DNA of 64,000 bases. Source: an uncultured Eubacteriales bacterium (lineage in GTDB: Bacteria > Bacillota > Clostridia > Oscillospirales > CAG-272). Numbering within the stretch: position 1 is the first letter of the stretch; the number at the start of each line of letters is the position of its first letter. Location: positions 1-64,000 of the forward strand of contig CAKSAC010000002.1 in the NCBI GenBank assembly GCA_934434925.1. The letters are read 5' to 3'. Of the stretch, positions 15,282-23,683 are shown in pieces. The notes beneath the pieces were generated by a model. That model had not been told where the DNA came from. It searched no databases and was given only the letters and a program-made list of their open reading frames with translations. Both the position numbers and the translations under genes were made by a program.

Positions 15282-16551
15282 TACGGTTGCCGTCATCGGC
15301 GGCGGGGCTGCCGGTATGATGGCGGCGGGAGCATTGGCGGCGGCCGGAGCGTCGGTCACACTGTTTGAACAGAACAGCCGGCCCGGCTGTAAGCTCGCCA
15401 TCACGGGCAAAGGGCGTTGTAATCTGACAAACGACTGTTCCCCGGCGGAATTCCTGCAAAATGTCACCAAGAACCCCCGCTTTCTGTACTCGGCAATCAA
15501 CGGTTTCTCCCCGGCGGACACCATGGCTCTTTTTGAGTCTCTCGGCGTTCCGCTGAAAACAGAACGGGGCCGGCGCGTCTTCCCGGTGAGCGACCGGGCG
15601 CGCGATATTGTCGATGCCCTCTTGCGCTACTGCCGGGGCGCGCGGCTCCTTCGGGAGCGGGTATTGTCCGTCACCTGTGATGGCGGGCGCGTGACGGGGG
15701 TTGCGACCACCGTCGCCCGCTATCCCGCGTCGGCCGTGATCCTGGCCACCGGCGGGTGTTCTTACCCGCGCACGGGTTCGGACGGTAACGGTTATGCCAT
15801 CGCCGCCGCGCTCGGGCATACCGTCACGCCGCTTGTCGCTTCTCTCGTACCGATCGAAAGCTGCGATCCCCTTTGCGCCGCCATGCAGGGGCTTTCGCTG
15901 AAAAATGTTTCTCTCCGCATCACCGGAGAAAACGGCCGGGTCCTGTATGAGGACTTCGGAGAAATGCTCTTCACACATTTCGGCGTCAGCGGGCCGATGA
16001 TACTCAGCGCTTCGGCGCATCTGCGCGCCTGCCGGGGCAAATGCACCGCGCATATCGACCTGAAACCGGCGCTGGATGAAAAAACGCTCGATCGCCGGCT
16101 GCTTTCCGATATAGAGGCGGGGGCAAACCGTACTCTCTCTCATATTCTCGGCGGATTACTGCCGGCGCTCATGATTCCCGTCTGCCTGCAAAAAACCGAG
16201 ATTCCGCCCGACCGGCGCGGGCATGATCTGACGCGCGAAGAACGACATCGCCTTCTCCGATTTTTGAAGGATCTCTCCTTCCCGCTTTCCGGATTCCGCC
16301 CGATTGAAGAAGCCGTCGTGACCTCGGGTGGGATCGATGTCCGTGAAGTCGATCCCGGGAGCATGATGTCCCGCCTGGTTTCCGGCCTGTATTTTGCCGG
16401 TGAAATCCTGGACGTGGACGCCTACACGGGCGGCTACAATCTCCAGATCGCCTTTTCGACCGCGCAGGCGGCGGCACGCGCCATCCAAAAAGCCGAACGC
16501 CAAAAGCAGAATACCGATTGCGTTCCCCCGCATGCACACGCCATCAAATGA
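15253..16551 (+). CDS. BaiN/HI0933-family FAD-dependent oxidoreductase
   Basis: 432 residues. The FAD-binding GGGAAGMMAAG near the N-terminus, the family-specific GKGRCNLTN (about 55-63) and the C-terminal TGGYNLQIAFSTAQAA identify the HI0933/YhiN group. BaiN acts on bile acids in some gut Clostridia, but most members have no known substrate. Two starts are possible: 15253, ten bases after GGAG, or 15268. Both lie inside the RpiR gene and indicate translational coupling. It is followed after about 40 bases by cmk. Confidence 0.85.
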   Translation: MNITSMQNPDTVAVIGGGAAGMMAAGALAAAGASVTLFEQNSRPGCKLAITGKGRCNLTNDCSPAEFLQNVTKNPRFLYSAINGFSPADTMALFESLGVPLKTERGRRVFPVSDRARDIVDALLRYCRGARLLRERVLSVTCDGGRVTGVATTVARYPASAVILATGGCSYPRTGSDGNGYAIAAALGHTVTPLVASLVPIESCDPLCAAMQGLSLKNVSLRITGENGRVLYEDFGEMLFTHFGVSGPMILSASAHLRACRGKCTAHIDLKPALDEKTLDRRLLSDIEAGANRTLSHILGGLLPALMIPVCLQKTEIPPDRRGHDLTREERHRLLRFLKDLSFPLSGFRPIEEAVVTSGGIDVREVDPGSMMSRLVSGLYFAGEILDVDAYTGGYNLQIAFSTAQAAARAIQKAERQKQNTDCVPPHAHAIK

Positions 16552-16591
16552 AAACCAACCGTAAAAATCCATGCCGAAAGGATATATACCT

Positions 16592-17257
16592 ATGAATATT
16601 GCCATTGACGGGCCGAGCGGAGCCGGAAAAAGCAGCCTTGCCAAAGCCCTTGCGCGCCGCCTTTCCTTCATCTATGTAGACACCGGGGCGCTTTATCGCG
16701 GCATCGGCCTTTACATGAAAGAACAAGGGATCGACCCCCATGATGAAGCGGCTGTCGGAGCGGCGCTCCCGGCCGTTGATCTTTCGCTCTGCTTTGAGAA
16801 CGGGGAACAGCGTCTCTTCCTTTGCGGGCGCGACATCGGTGACAGCATCCGCACGCCCGAGATCTCGCTTTACGCCTCGGCCGTATCGGCTCTGCCGGCA
16901 GTCCGCGCCTTTTTACTGGACACGCAGCGTTCGATCGCCGGAAAAACCTCCGTCATCATGGACGGACGCGATATCGGCACCGTAATCCTGCCCGGCGCGG
17001 AAGTCAAAATCTTCCTGACTGCTTCCCCGGAGGCCAGGGCATGCCGCCGCACCGCCGAATTGAAGGAAAAAGGAATCGATGCGCGCTATGAGGACGTTCT
17101 GTCCGATATGACGGCCCGGGACAGAAACGACGCCACCCGCGCCATTGCCCCGGCAGTTCCTGCGGAAGATGCCGTTTTGCTGGATAATTCCGATATGGAT
17201 TTTGCGCAAACGGTAGAGGCCGCGCTGGCCATTATCCGGAAGAAGGCCGCGCTGTGA
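16592..17257 (+). CDS. cmk: cytidylate kinase
   Basis: 221 residues. Phosphorylates CMP and dCMP with ATP. The P-loop GPSGAGKSS is at about 8-16, the Walker-like DTGALYR follows, and the DGRDIGTVILP stretch is typical of Cmk. The start at 16592 (MNIAIDGPSG) is chosen because GAAAGGAT lies nine bases upstream. Its stop overlaps the GTG of plsC by four bases, and plsC in turn overlaps ispH-rpsA, so the three genes form a strictly coupled operon. The arrangement cmk-plsC-ispH-rpsA is found in many Clostridia. Confidence 0.95.
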   Translation: MNIAIDGPSGAGKSSLAKALARRLSFIYVDTGALYRGIGLYMKEQGIDPHDEAAVGAALPAVDLSLCFENGEQRLFLCGRDIGDSIRTPEISLYASAVSALPAVRAFLLDTQRSIAGKTSVIMDGRDIGTVILPGAEVKIFLTASPEARACRRTAELKEKGIDARYEDVLSDMTARDRNDATRAIAPAVPAEDAVLLDNSDMDFAQTVEAALAIIRKKAAL

Positions 17258-17985
17258 ACCGGTTGCCGGAGAAAAAAGAAAAAAAGAGAAAATCGCACCG
17301 GCTGGAACGCTTGCTGTACCTTCCCCTTTCTCCTCTTTTCCGGTTTCTTTTCCGCATCCGCGTCATAGGGCTGGAAAACATCCCGAAAGAGGGGGGGTGC
17401 GTTGTCTGCTCCAACCACGTGGCGTTACAGGATGTTCTTGTGCTTTCCGCCGCCTTTCCGCGGGATAAAATGCCGAAATATATGGCCAAAGCCGAACTTT
17501 TCCGCATCCCGGTCTTACGGCGGCTCATCCGGGCGCTCGGCGCGATTCCGCTTGACCGCGGCGGCAGTGATGTCGGAGCAATTCACCGCGCGGTCGAACT
17601 GGCCGCAGAAGGCGAAATGGTTACGGTTTTCCCGCAAGGAACGCGGCAAAAAGGAAAAAATCCTGCCGATACTCCCATCAAACACGGCGCGGCTCTGATT
17701 GCCGCGCGCGCCGGCGTACCGCTTTTACCGGTCTGTATTGCCATGAAAAATCAACGCTATGCCCCTTTCCGCCGCACCTATGTGCTGATCGGCCCTCCCC
17801 TTTCGCCGGAAGACGCCGGTCTGACAAAAGACGGCCGGGATTACCGCGCGGCCGCCGAGATTGTTTATGCGCGCGTTTGCGCCCTCGGCGGTTTTACGGC
17901 CGGGGCGGCGTTGCCGGACGCGAAACAACTCGCAAAAGAGGCCGAAAACCATCCGGCCGGAAGTGACGGAGGAAACGCACCTTGA
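17254..17985 (+). CDS. plsC: 1-acyl-sn-glycerol-3-phosphate acyltransferase
   Basis: 243 residues. Makes phosphatidic acid at the membrane. The catalytic motif NHVALQD (H-x4-D) is at about residues 54-60, and the glycerol-phosphate-binding FPQGTRQKG lies near 128-136. The N-terminus is very basic and precedes a hydrophobic stretch that probably anchors it. The start is a GTG that overlaps the cmk stop (GTGA). The C-terminal ~30 residues are low-complexity and precede an overlap with the next start. Confidence 0.9.
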   Translation: MNRLPEKKEKKRKSHRLERLLYLPLSPLFRFLFRIRVIGLENIPKEGGCVVCSNHVALQDVLVLSAAFPRDKMPKYMAKAELFRIPVLRRLIRALGAIPLDRGGSDVGAIHRAVELAAEGEMVTVFPQGTRQKGKNPADTPIKHGAALIAARAGVPLLPVCIAMKNQRYAPFRRTYVLIGPPLSPEDAGLTKDGRDYRAAAEIVYARVCALGGFTAGAALPDAKQLAKEAENHPAGSDGGNAP

Positions 17986-20057
17986 CCGTAAAGATTGCCA
18001 GTTCCGCCGGGTTTTGTTTCGGGGTGACGCGCGCCGCAGACGCGTTGGAGAAACTGCTGGCCGGCGGACAGTACGCGCATATTCTCACCCTCGGCGAACT
18101 CATCCACAATCCCGTCTATCTCGCCTCTCTTGAAGCGCGCGGAGTACGCGCCGTGGAGGAAGAAGAAGCCGCCCGGCTGGCCGCAGAGAGCGACGTTGCC
18201 GGGAAGACCGTTCTGCTTTTCCGCACGCACGGTGTCAGCGCCGCGACCGAGGAAAGAATGCGCGCCCTCACGGCCGTACATCCGAATTTTGAACTGCGGG
18301 ACCTCACCTGCCCCTTCGTCAAAAAGATTCACACGCTCATCCGGGAAAATACCCGGCAGGACGGTCTTCTGTTTTTATTCGGAAAAACCGGCCATCCCGA
18401 GGTGATCGGTTCCGCCGACCGCGGACGCGGAGAATGCCGGATCGTCGGCTCACCGGAAGAAGTATCCGCATTGTTCGACGAAAAAGAACGGGATTTGCCC
18501 GTCGTGGCACTCTCTCAGACGACCGAGAGCCGGGAAAACTGGAAAAAAATTAAAAAAATTCTTGAAAACCTATATACAAACGTGATTTTTTTTGATACAA
18601 TATGTAGTGTCACGCAAAATCGGCAGGAAGAGACTGCCAATCTGGCCGCATGGGCCGATGCCGTTCTTGTCGTCGGCGGGAAGAAGAGTTCCAACACGCG
18701 TGAACTCTATGAGCTGGCAAAAGAGCATTGCCGCGACGTGCGTTTTCTGGAAAGCGCCGACGAGCTGACGGCAGACTTCCCCGCCAATGCAAAAATCGCA
18801 ATTACCGCAGGGGCTTCCACCCCGCGCGGTTTAATAATGGAGGTATACAAAAAAATGGACGAAATCAGAACCGAAGATTTTGCCGAAATGCTGGAAGGAA
18901 CACTCAAAACTTTAAATACAGGAGAAACAGTCACCGGTATCGTATCGGGTATCGCCAAAGATGCCGTATATGTAGATGTCGGTGTCAAGGCCACGGGTAT
19001 CGTTGCCCGCGACCAGATTACCGATGACCCCGATGTTAACCTTTCCGATCTCTTTAAGATCGGGGACGAATTGCGTCTTTTCGTCATTCGCGTCAGCGAC
19101 ACCGACGGAATCGTTACCCTCTCCAAGAAAAGAGTGGATCGCGACAAGACCTGGTACGAAGTCGTTGCTCTGAAGGAAGAAGGCGGCATTGTCGAAGGTA
19201 AGATTACCGAAGCCAATAAGGGCGGCGTTGTGCTTGACTATAAAGGTACCCGCATTTTCATCCCCGCTTCCCGCACCGGTCTCGGCAAGGACGAAGATTT
19301 TTCCTCGCTGGTCGGCACTGTCCAGCGCGCCCGTATCATCGATGTGGACGAAACCAAAAAGCGGGCGATCGGCTCCATCCGCAGTGTGAAGGTCGAAGAA
19401 GACAAGGCCCGTGAAGAAGAAATCTGGTCGAAACTGGAAGTCGGCCAGCGTTATACGGGCGTAGTCAAAAATCTGACTTCCTACGGTGCTTTTGTGGATA
19501 TCGGCGGTATCGACGGGATGGTACATAACACCGAGCTGTCCTGGAAGCATATCAAAAGCCCGAAAGAAGTTGTCGCCATCGGACAGGAACTGGAAGTCTA
19601 TATCAAAGAACTCGACCCCGAGAAAAAGCGTATTTCTCTCGGCTATAAGGCAGAAGAAAACGACCCGTGGCGCAAGTTCACCGATACCTACAAGGTCGGT
19701 GATGTGGTGACCGGTAAGGTTGTCAGCATGATGCCTTTCGGCGCTTTTGTCGAAGTGATGGACGGTGTGGACGGCCTCGTTCATATTTCCCGTATCGCAC
19801 AGGAGAAGATCGCCCGCCCGCAGGATGTGCTGACCATGGGCCAGGAAGTCACGGTGAAGATTGTGGAAATCGACAATGACCGCCGCCGCCTGAGCCTTTC
19901 GATCCGCGCTCTTCTGGATGAAGCGCAACGCGCCGCCGAGCAGGCCGAACGGGAAGCCGAACGGGCAGAACGCGCCGCCGAACGCGATGCCGCCCGCCGG
20001 GAAGAGGAAGAAGCAAGAGCCGAAATGGCACCTTATATCGTCCGCTCAATCGACTGA
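17982..20057 (+). CDS. ispH-rpsA: fused HMBPP reductase (IspH) / ribosomal protein S1
   Basis: 691 residues. The N-terminal ~290 residues are IspH, the last enzyme of the MEP isoprenoid pathway; its three cluster-binding Cys are at 12, 110 and 208, with conserved His42, His83 and His138. Four S1 RNA-binding repeats follow (about 313-384, 399-467, 486-556, 571-642), then a charged Ala/Glu/Arg tail that may coil. The fusion is known from Clostridia. The start is a TTG at 17982 after GGAGG, overlapping the plsC stop. An internal GGAGGT and in-frame ATG (18855) could yield S1 alone. A strong terminator ends the operon. Confidence 0.95.
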   Translation: MTVKIASSAGFCFGVTRAADALEKLLAGGQYAHILTLGELIHNPVYLASLEARGVRAVEEEEAARLAAESDVAGKTVLLFRTHGVSAATEERMRALTAVHPNFELRDLTCPFVKKIHTLIRENTRQDGLLFLFGKTGHPEVIGSADRGRGECRIVGSPEEVSALFDEKERDLPVVALSQTTESRENWKKIKKILENLYTNVIFFDTICSVTQNRQEETANLAAWADAVLVVGGKKSSNTRELYELAKEHCRDVRFLESADELTADFPANAKIAITAGASTPRGLIMEVYKKMDEIRTEDFAEMLEGTLKTLNTGETVTGIVSGIAKDAVYVDVGVKATGIVARDQITDDPDVNLSDLFKIGDELRLFVIRVSDTDGIVTLSKKRVDRDKTWYEVVALKEEGGIVEGKITEANKGGVVLDYKGTRIFIPASRTGLGKDEDFSSLVGTVQRARIIDVDETKKRAIGSIRSVKVEEDKAREEEIWSKLEVGQRYTGVVKNLTSYGAFVDIGGIDGMVHNTELSWKHIKSPKEVVAIGQELEVYIKELDPEKKRISLGYKAEENDPWRKFTDTYKVGDVVTGKVVSMMPFGAFVEVMDGVDGLVHISRIAQEKIARPQDVLTMGQEVTVKIVEIDNDRRRLSLSIRALLDEAQRAAEQAEREAERAERAAERDAARREEEEARAEMAPYIVRSID
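18839..18857 (+). promoter_or_regulatory. internal ribosome site and ATG at the IspH/S1 junction
   Basis: GGAGGT (18839-18844) lies ten bases before an in-frame ATG (18855), which is codon 292, exactly at the domain border. Initiation here would give a free S1 protein of 400 residues starting MDEIRTEDF. Confidence 0.55.
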
Positions 20058-20121
20058 AAACCGGTCGGTATCCTGCCGCGCCAGGATGGCGCAAACCCGA
20101 AAATGACCGGATCATAAAAAC

Positions 20122-20188
20122 GATCCGCGGTTTCTCCCCACATCCGATTGCAACCGGGGGAAATTCCGCGGATCTTTTATTTTTGTTG
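20122..20188 (+). terminator. intrinsic terminator of the cmk-plsC-ispH/rpsA operon
   Basis: GATCCGCGG (20122-20130) pairs with CCGCGGATC (20166-20174), the stem continues imperfectly inward, and TTTTATTTTTG follows. Confidence 0.88.
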
Positions 20189-20308
20189 TGCGAAGGCGCG
20201 GGGGTATTGCGCATGGCGCGGGAGTGTTGCGCGGGCGCGGAAGCGTTGCACACGACGGCGCGGGAGTGTTGCACGAAGGCGCGGGGGTATTGCGCGTGGC
20301 GCGGAATC
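20188..20308. repeat. degenerate GC-rich tandem repeat, about six units of 19-23 bp
   Basis: The recurring core is GGCGCGGGNGTRTT followed by GCGC or GCAC. It lies between the rpsA terminator and the 3' end of the araC-type gene, that is, between two convergent genes. Confidence 0.8.
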
Positions 20309-20320
20309 GGACAAACGCTT

Positions 20321-21187
20321 TCAGAGAGTTTCATCCCCTGCCAGAAAGCGGTGTTTATAGCGCGCCGGTGTGGTGCCGCGATACCGGCGAAAGGTGCGGA
20401 CGAGGTGAGAGCTGTCCGTAAATCCGAACCGCAACGCCGCCTCCTCCACGGTACTTCCTTCTTTCAGGGCGGTCTGCACCGCCGTCAGCTTTTCGTCCAT
20501 GATGTAGGTTTCCACCGGAACCGAAAGATAGCGCAAAAAATCCCGGCAAAGTTTGGTCTTTCCGACGCCGAAATGCTCGGTCAGCCGCGAAAGCGGGATC
20601 CTCTCCGTGATATGCTCGGAAATATATCCGAGAACCTTGCCGAGATACGGATCGGGCAACACGTTGGTCAGCGGTTCCGTCTTGTGCGCTGCCTCATTGA
20701 TTTCCGTAAAGAAATATTCCAGTAACAGCCGGACGCGCCGATCCGCATTTTCAATCCCGTTATAGGGAATATCCGAGAGCATTTCCATACACCGCCACAA
20801 CCGTTCGGTAACTGCACCCTCCAGCGGAATCAGCGCCGCCTCCCGGTGAAAAATCGAAGAAAGCGGGAGCGCCCCCTGTATCAGCGGGAACAACTCCCGA
20901 TGTTGCGCCTGAATACAATAGCGGTCGTAATCGACATCGGGGCGGTTGATCTGCGTATGCGGAACATGGTTCTTGTAAAAAATCAGGCAGGTTCCCCGAT
21001 GCGTGACAAAAACATTCGGCGTAAGGATGGTGATATGGCCGGAACGTACCAGAAGAATCTCGTCGAATTCATGAAAATGGTATTTCATTTCTCCGAGTTC
21101 CCGGTCGAACGAAAAGACGGTTCCGGCGGGGTTCGCCATGACGGTATACCGATAAATCCGGTTCCAATTCGGATTGTTTTCCTGCAT
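20321..21187 (-). CDS. AraC-family transcriptional regulator
   Basis: 288 residues. An N-terminal cupin-like sensing domain (about 1-150; note YHFHEFDEILLV, a metal- or sugar-binding cupin strand) is joined to a C-terminal double helix-turn-helix (about 190-285; RFGFTDSSHLVRTFRRYRG is the second one). Such regulators respond to sugars or plant glycan fragments. It is divergent from an esterase gene and is the most likely regulator of it. The start follows AAAGGAG with six spacer bases. Effector unknown. Confidence 0.9.
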   Translation of the reverse strand: MQENNPNWNRIYRYTVMANPAGTVFSFDRELGEMKYHFHEFDEILLVRSGHITILTPNVFVTHRGTCLIFYKNHVPHTQINRPDVDYDRYCIQAQHRELFPLIQGALPLSSIFHREAALIPLEGAVTERLWRCMEMLSDIPYNGIENADRRVRLLLEYFFTEINEAAHKTEPLTNVLPDPYLGKVLGYISEHITERIPLSRLTEHFGVGKTKLCRDFLRYLSVPVETYIMDEKLTAVQTALKEGSTVEEAALRFGFTDSSHLVRTFRRYRGTTPARYKHRFLAGDETL

Positions 21188-21261
21188 GTTACTCCTTTGG
21201 CGCGGTATGTGCGCTCTGCATCATTGCGTGTTTGCGGCCGCCGGCTGAAAAGTTCCGGCCC

Positions 21262-21290
21262 TTGACTTTTTCTCCGGTGAATGCTATACT
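21262..21290 (+). promoter_or_regulatory. sigma-A promoter of the esterase gene
   Basis: TTGACT (21262-21267), 17 bases, TATACT (21285-21290), with TG one base before the -10. Confidence 0.8.
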
Positions 21291-21334
21291 GACGGCATAA
21301 TCTTTCCGAATACAGGACATAAAGGAGCTTCACC

Positions 21335-22138
21335 ATGGAAACATACAGCCTCTGGAACGGCTCATATCCGGGCGCGCAGACCGAAGAGCCTTCCATCACC
21401 TACTATCCCGCCGTTTCTCTTCCCCGCGCTTCTTTGCAGGAAAGCCGGGCGGCCGTCTTGATTTTCCCGGGCGGAGGTTACACAAGCCGGGCAAGCCATG
21501 AGGGGGTGGGATATGCTCAATTGATCAACACATTCGGTCTTTCGGCCTTTGTGGTCAACTATCGCGTTTCGCCGGCGACCTTCCCGGATGAATTGCTCGA
21601 CGCGCGGCGCGCCGTCCGTTTTGTTCGGGCGAATGCGGAAAAATTCCGCATTGACAAAGACAAAATTGCCGTCATGGGTTCCTCGGCCGGCGGACACCTG
21701 GCCGCCCTGCTCTGCACCTATCGCAAAGACCTCCCCGGAGAAGGCGCAGACGATACAGATGCGGAAGATTACCGCCCCAATCTGCAGATCCTCTGCTATC
21801 CCGTTATTTCTTCCGATGAAACGATTGGGCCCAGCTATTCCTATCGCCGCCTGCTCGGAGACGACCGCTATGCCGAACGTAATGCCTACTCGCCCGACCT
21901 GCTTGCGGATCAGCAGACCCCGCCGGCCTTTATCTGGCACACCGCCGCCGACGAAGGCGTCAACGTCATCAACAGTTACCGGATGGCGACCCGCCTGCGC
22001 GAGCTGTCGATCCCCTGCGAAATGCATATTTTCCCGTATGGTCCGCACGGCCTCGGCCTTGCTCCGAAAGACGCGCATGTGGCGCAATGGACCGGGCTTT
22101 TGCGCCGGTTTCTCCATCTTTTCGGCTATCTGGCCTGA
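21335..22138 (+). CDS. alpha/beta-hydrolase, acetyl-esterase-like
   Basis: 267 residues without a signal peptide, so cytoplasmic. The oxyanion stretch FPGGGY (44-49), the nucleophile Ser117 in GSSAGGH, an Asp in TAADEGVN and a His in PYGPHGLG complete the catalytic triad in order. The set resembles the BD-FAE/acetylxylan-esterase group that deacetylates imported oligosaccharides. The start follows AAAGGAG with nine spacer bases. It is divergent from the AraC regulator and ends at a strong hairpin. Substrate is inferred from family only. Confidence 0.85.
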   Translation: METYSLWNGSYPGAQTEEPSITYYPAVSLPRASLQESRAAVLIFPGGGYTSRASHEGVGYAQLINTFGLSAFVVNYRVSPATFPDELLDARRAVRFVRANAEKFRIDKDKIAVMGSSAGGHLAALLCTYRKDLPGEGADDTDAEDYRPNLQILCYPVISSDETIGPSYSYRRLLGDDRYAERNAYSPDLLADQQTPPAFIWHTAADEGVNVINSYRMATRLRELSIPCEMHIFPYGPHGLGLAPKDAHVAQWTGLLRRFLHLFGYLA

Positions 22139-22178
22139 CTTTTACGGGCCGCACCCTTCACACAAATATCCCCAATAC

Positions 22179-22209
22179 AAAATACACCTGCCGCGGGCAG
22201 GTGTATTTT
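22179..22209. terminator. strong hairpin terminator after the esterase gene
   Basis: A 14-bp perfect stem whose outer end is AAAATACACC/GGTGTATTTT closes on a three-base loop GCG. The U-tract is the 3' arm itself. The next gene is convergent, so both may use it. Confidence 0.85.
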
Positions 22210-22261
22210 CATGTTGCAATCGCCCCGAAAAAACGAGGACGGACCATGCCCGGTCGGGGGA

Positions 22262-22570
22262 TCATTTTGCGGCGCGTTTTTTTTCACGAGCCAGGCGTTT
22301 CAGTTCTTTTTTACGGTTTCTCCGCGCTTTGCGCATCTTGAAATATACTTTTACGGAAAGCAGCCAGACGCAAATCAGAATCAACCCGGTGGCAATCCGG
22401 TAGAGGTCTAAATGATGCTCGCCGCGCGAGGAAAAAGACAGACAGGGTTCCCCCGTCTCTCGATTCCGGAACAGGTTTGCGGAAATATCATGTTTTTCCA
22501 CAAACATCGGGCGGTTGCGGGTCATGAACTCCTTCACGTTTTCCACAGCTTCAAATTCTTTTTTCAACAT
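22262..22570 (-). CDS. small single-pass membrane protein, unknown
   Basis: 102 residues, family not recognised. About 60 soluble residues (EFEAVENVKEFMTRNRPMF and on) precede one membrane helix (about 62-78, ATGLILICVWLLSVKVYF), followed by a strongly basic tail rich in Lys and Arg. By the positive-inside rule the tail is cytoplasmic. The start at 22570 is chosen because GGAAGGAG lies eight bases upstream; a longer reading would run past the promoter. It has its own promoter (22636-22608) and lies convergent with the esterase gene. Confidence 0.6.
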   Translation of the reverse strand: MLKKEFEAVENVKEFMTRNRPMFVEKHDISANLFRNRETGEPCLSFSSRGEHHLDLYRIATGLILICVWLLSVKVYFKMRKARRNRKKELKRLAREKKRAAK

Positions 22571-22607
22571 ATACAGAACTCTCCTTCCGGCAGTATTCTT
22601 CACTTCT

Positions 22608-22636
22608 ATCTTACCACAAACCGGCTCTGCCGTCAA
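22608..22636 (-). promoter_or_regulatory. promoter of the small membrane protein gene
   Basis: Minus strand TTGACG (22636-22631), 17 bases, TAAGAT (22613-22608), with TG one base before the -10. Confidence 0.7.
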
Positions 22637-22751
22637 GAATAATTTTCCCATATACGGAGAAAATAATTTTGCCGCCGGTTCTGCCTCTCTTTATTGTGCC
22701 GCACGTCCGGGAACTTATACACAGGCAAATCCGCACGGCGGCGGAGGATTT

Positions 22752-22904
22752 ATGCGGTCGCAGGGAAATTTCCCGTACTTTGTTCTCTCTCTCTTTTTAT
22801 TGCTCTTTTTGTCTTTTCTGCTTTTGCAGGGGTTTCAGGGGCAAAATACTTTTCTGCTCCTGCCGCGCGCTTATGACTCGCTCCGGGCGGCGCGGCTTGT
22901 CTGA
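22752..22904 (+). CDS. possible 50-residue hydrophobic peptide
   Basis: GGAGG (22743-22747) stands four bases before an ATG. The product would be 50 residues with one strongly hydrophobic segment (about 8-26, rich in Leu and Phe). It occupies an otherwise empty 380-base gap between two minus-strand genes. No homologue is recognised, the spacing is short and no promoter was found, so this may be chance. Confidence 0.3.
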   Translation: MRSQGNFPYFVLSLFLLLFLSFLLLQGFQGQNTFLLLPRAYDSLRAARLV

Positions 22905-22951
22905 TGTCGGCTCTGCGGGCAAAAGCCCTCTGCCTTCGATGTTCTGCGGCT

Positions 22952-23581
22952 TTATTTGAGAACCCGCAACGCATGAATCGGCATCCCAAGCGCCGTGAAA
23001 TTCTTCTCGTACTCGGTCATGATGTTCCCTTCTGCGTAAGGAGAAGCATGCAGATCGTCGGTCTGCCAGAGCGGGGTGCGGCCGATAGCGGCCAATTCTT
23101 CCAGCGTGAAGGTGAAAAGCCCTTCATTATCGGTTTTGAAGGCCAGAAAACCGTTGTCCGCCAGCAGAGTAAAATAGGAAGCAAGAAATCCCCGATAAGT
23201 CAGGCGGCGTTTGGCATGACCGGCTTTCGGCCACGGATCGCTGAAATTCAGGAAGATTCCCGCCAAAGAGCCGGGGGCAAACCATTCGGCCAGGTCGCGG
23301 GCATCGGCACGCAAAAACCGCAGATTGTCCGGGCATGCCCGCCCCATTGCCATGGCACGTTCGGCCGCGATCACCAAAACGTCCGAAATCTTTTCCATCG
23401 CGTAAAAGGAGACCTCCGGGTGTGCCGCCGCCATCCCGCAGGCAAATCCGCCCTTCCCGCACCCGATCTCCAACCACAGGGGGCGTTCTCCGGCCGGCAG
23501 GGGGGCTTGCGGACGTTCGCACAGGATTCCCGCGCAGGCGGCAAGACGCTCCGCTCCGTGTTTTTTCTTTCTGACTCTCAT
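22952..23581 (-). CDS. trmB: tRNA (guanine-N7-)-methyltransferase TrmB
   Basis: 209 residues. Methylates G46 in the tRNA variable loop. The S-adenosylmethionine motif LEIGCGKGGF (about 37-46), the downstream NFSDPWPKAGHAKRRL (catalytic Asp and basic RNA-binding stretch) and the FKTDN motif are all in family order. The start at 23581 follows AAGGAAG. Its 5' end is about 100 bases from the ABC ATPase stop codon on the same strand, with no clear terminator, so it might be at the end of the transporter operon. Confidence 0.95.
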   Translation of the reverse strand: MRVRKKKHGAERLAACAGILCERPQAPLPAGERPLWLEIGCGKGGFACGMAAAHPEVSFYAMEKISDVLVIAAERAMAMGRACPDNLRFLRADARDLAEWFAPGSLAGIFLNFSDPWPKAGHAKRRLTYRGFLASYFTLLADNGFLAFKTDNEGLFTFTLEELAAIGRTPLWQTDDLHASPYAEGNIMTEYEKNFTALGMPIHALRVLK

Positions 23582-23683
23582 ATTCTTCCTTACAGGATAA
23601 AACCGGGGGTTCCCCGGTTTTCCTTATTGATGGATTTTCCGGCTCCGCGCCTTGATTTTTCATGCCGATTATTGCCTTGCGGC

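Noticed and set aside
18562..18601. Internal promoter for S1 inside ispH
   Set aside because: TACAAT (18596-18601) lacks a -35 box at the right distance; the A/T-rich stretch encodes Lys-rich IspH sequence. The internal ribosome site is the better idea.
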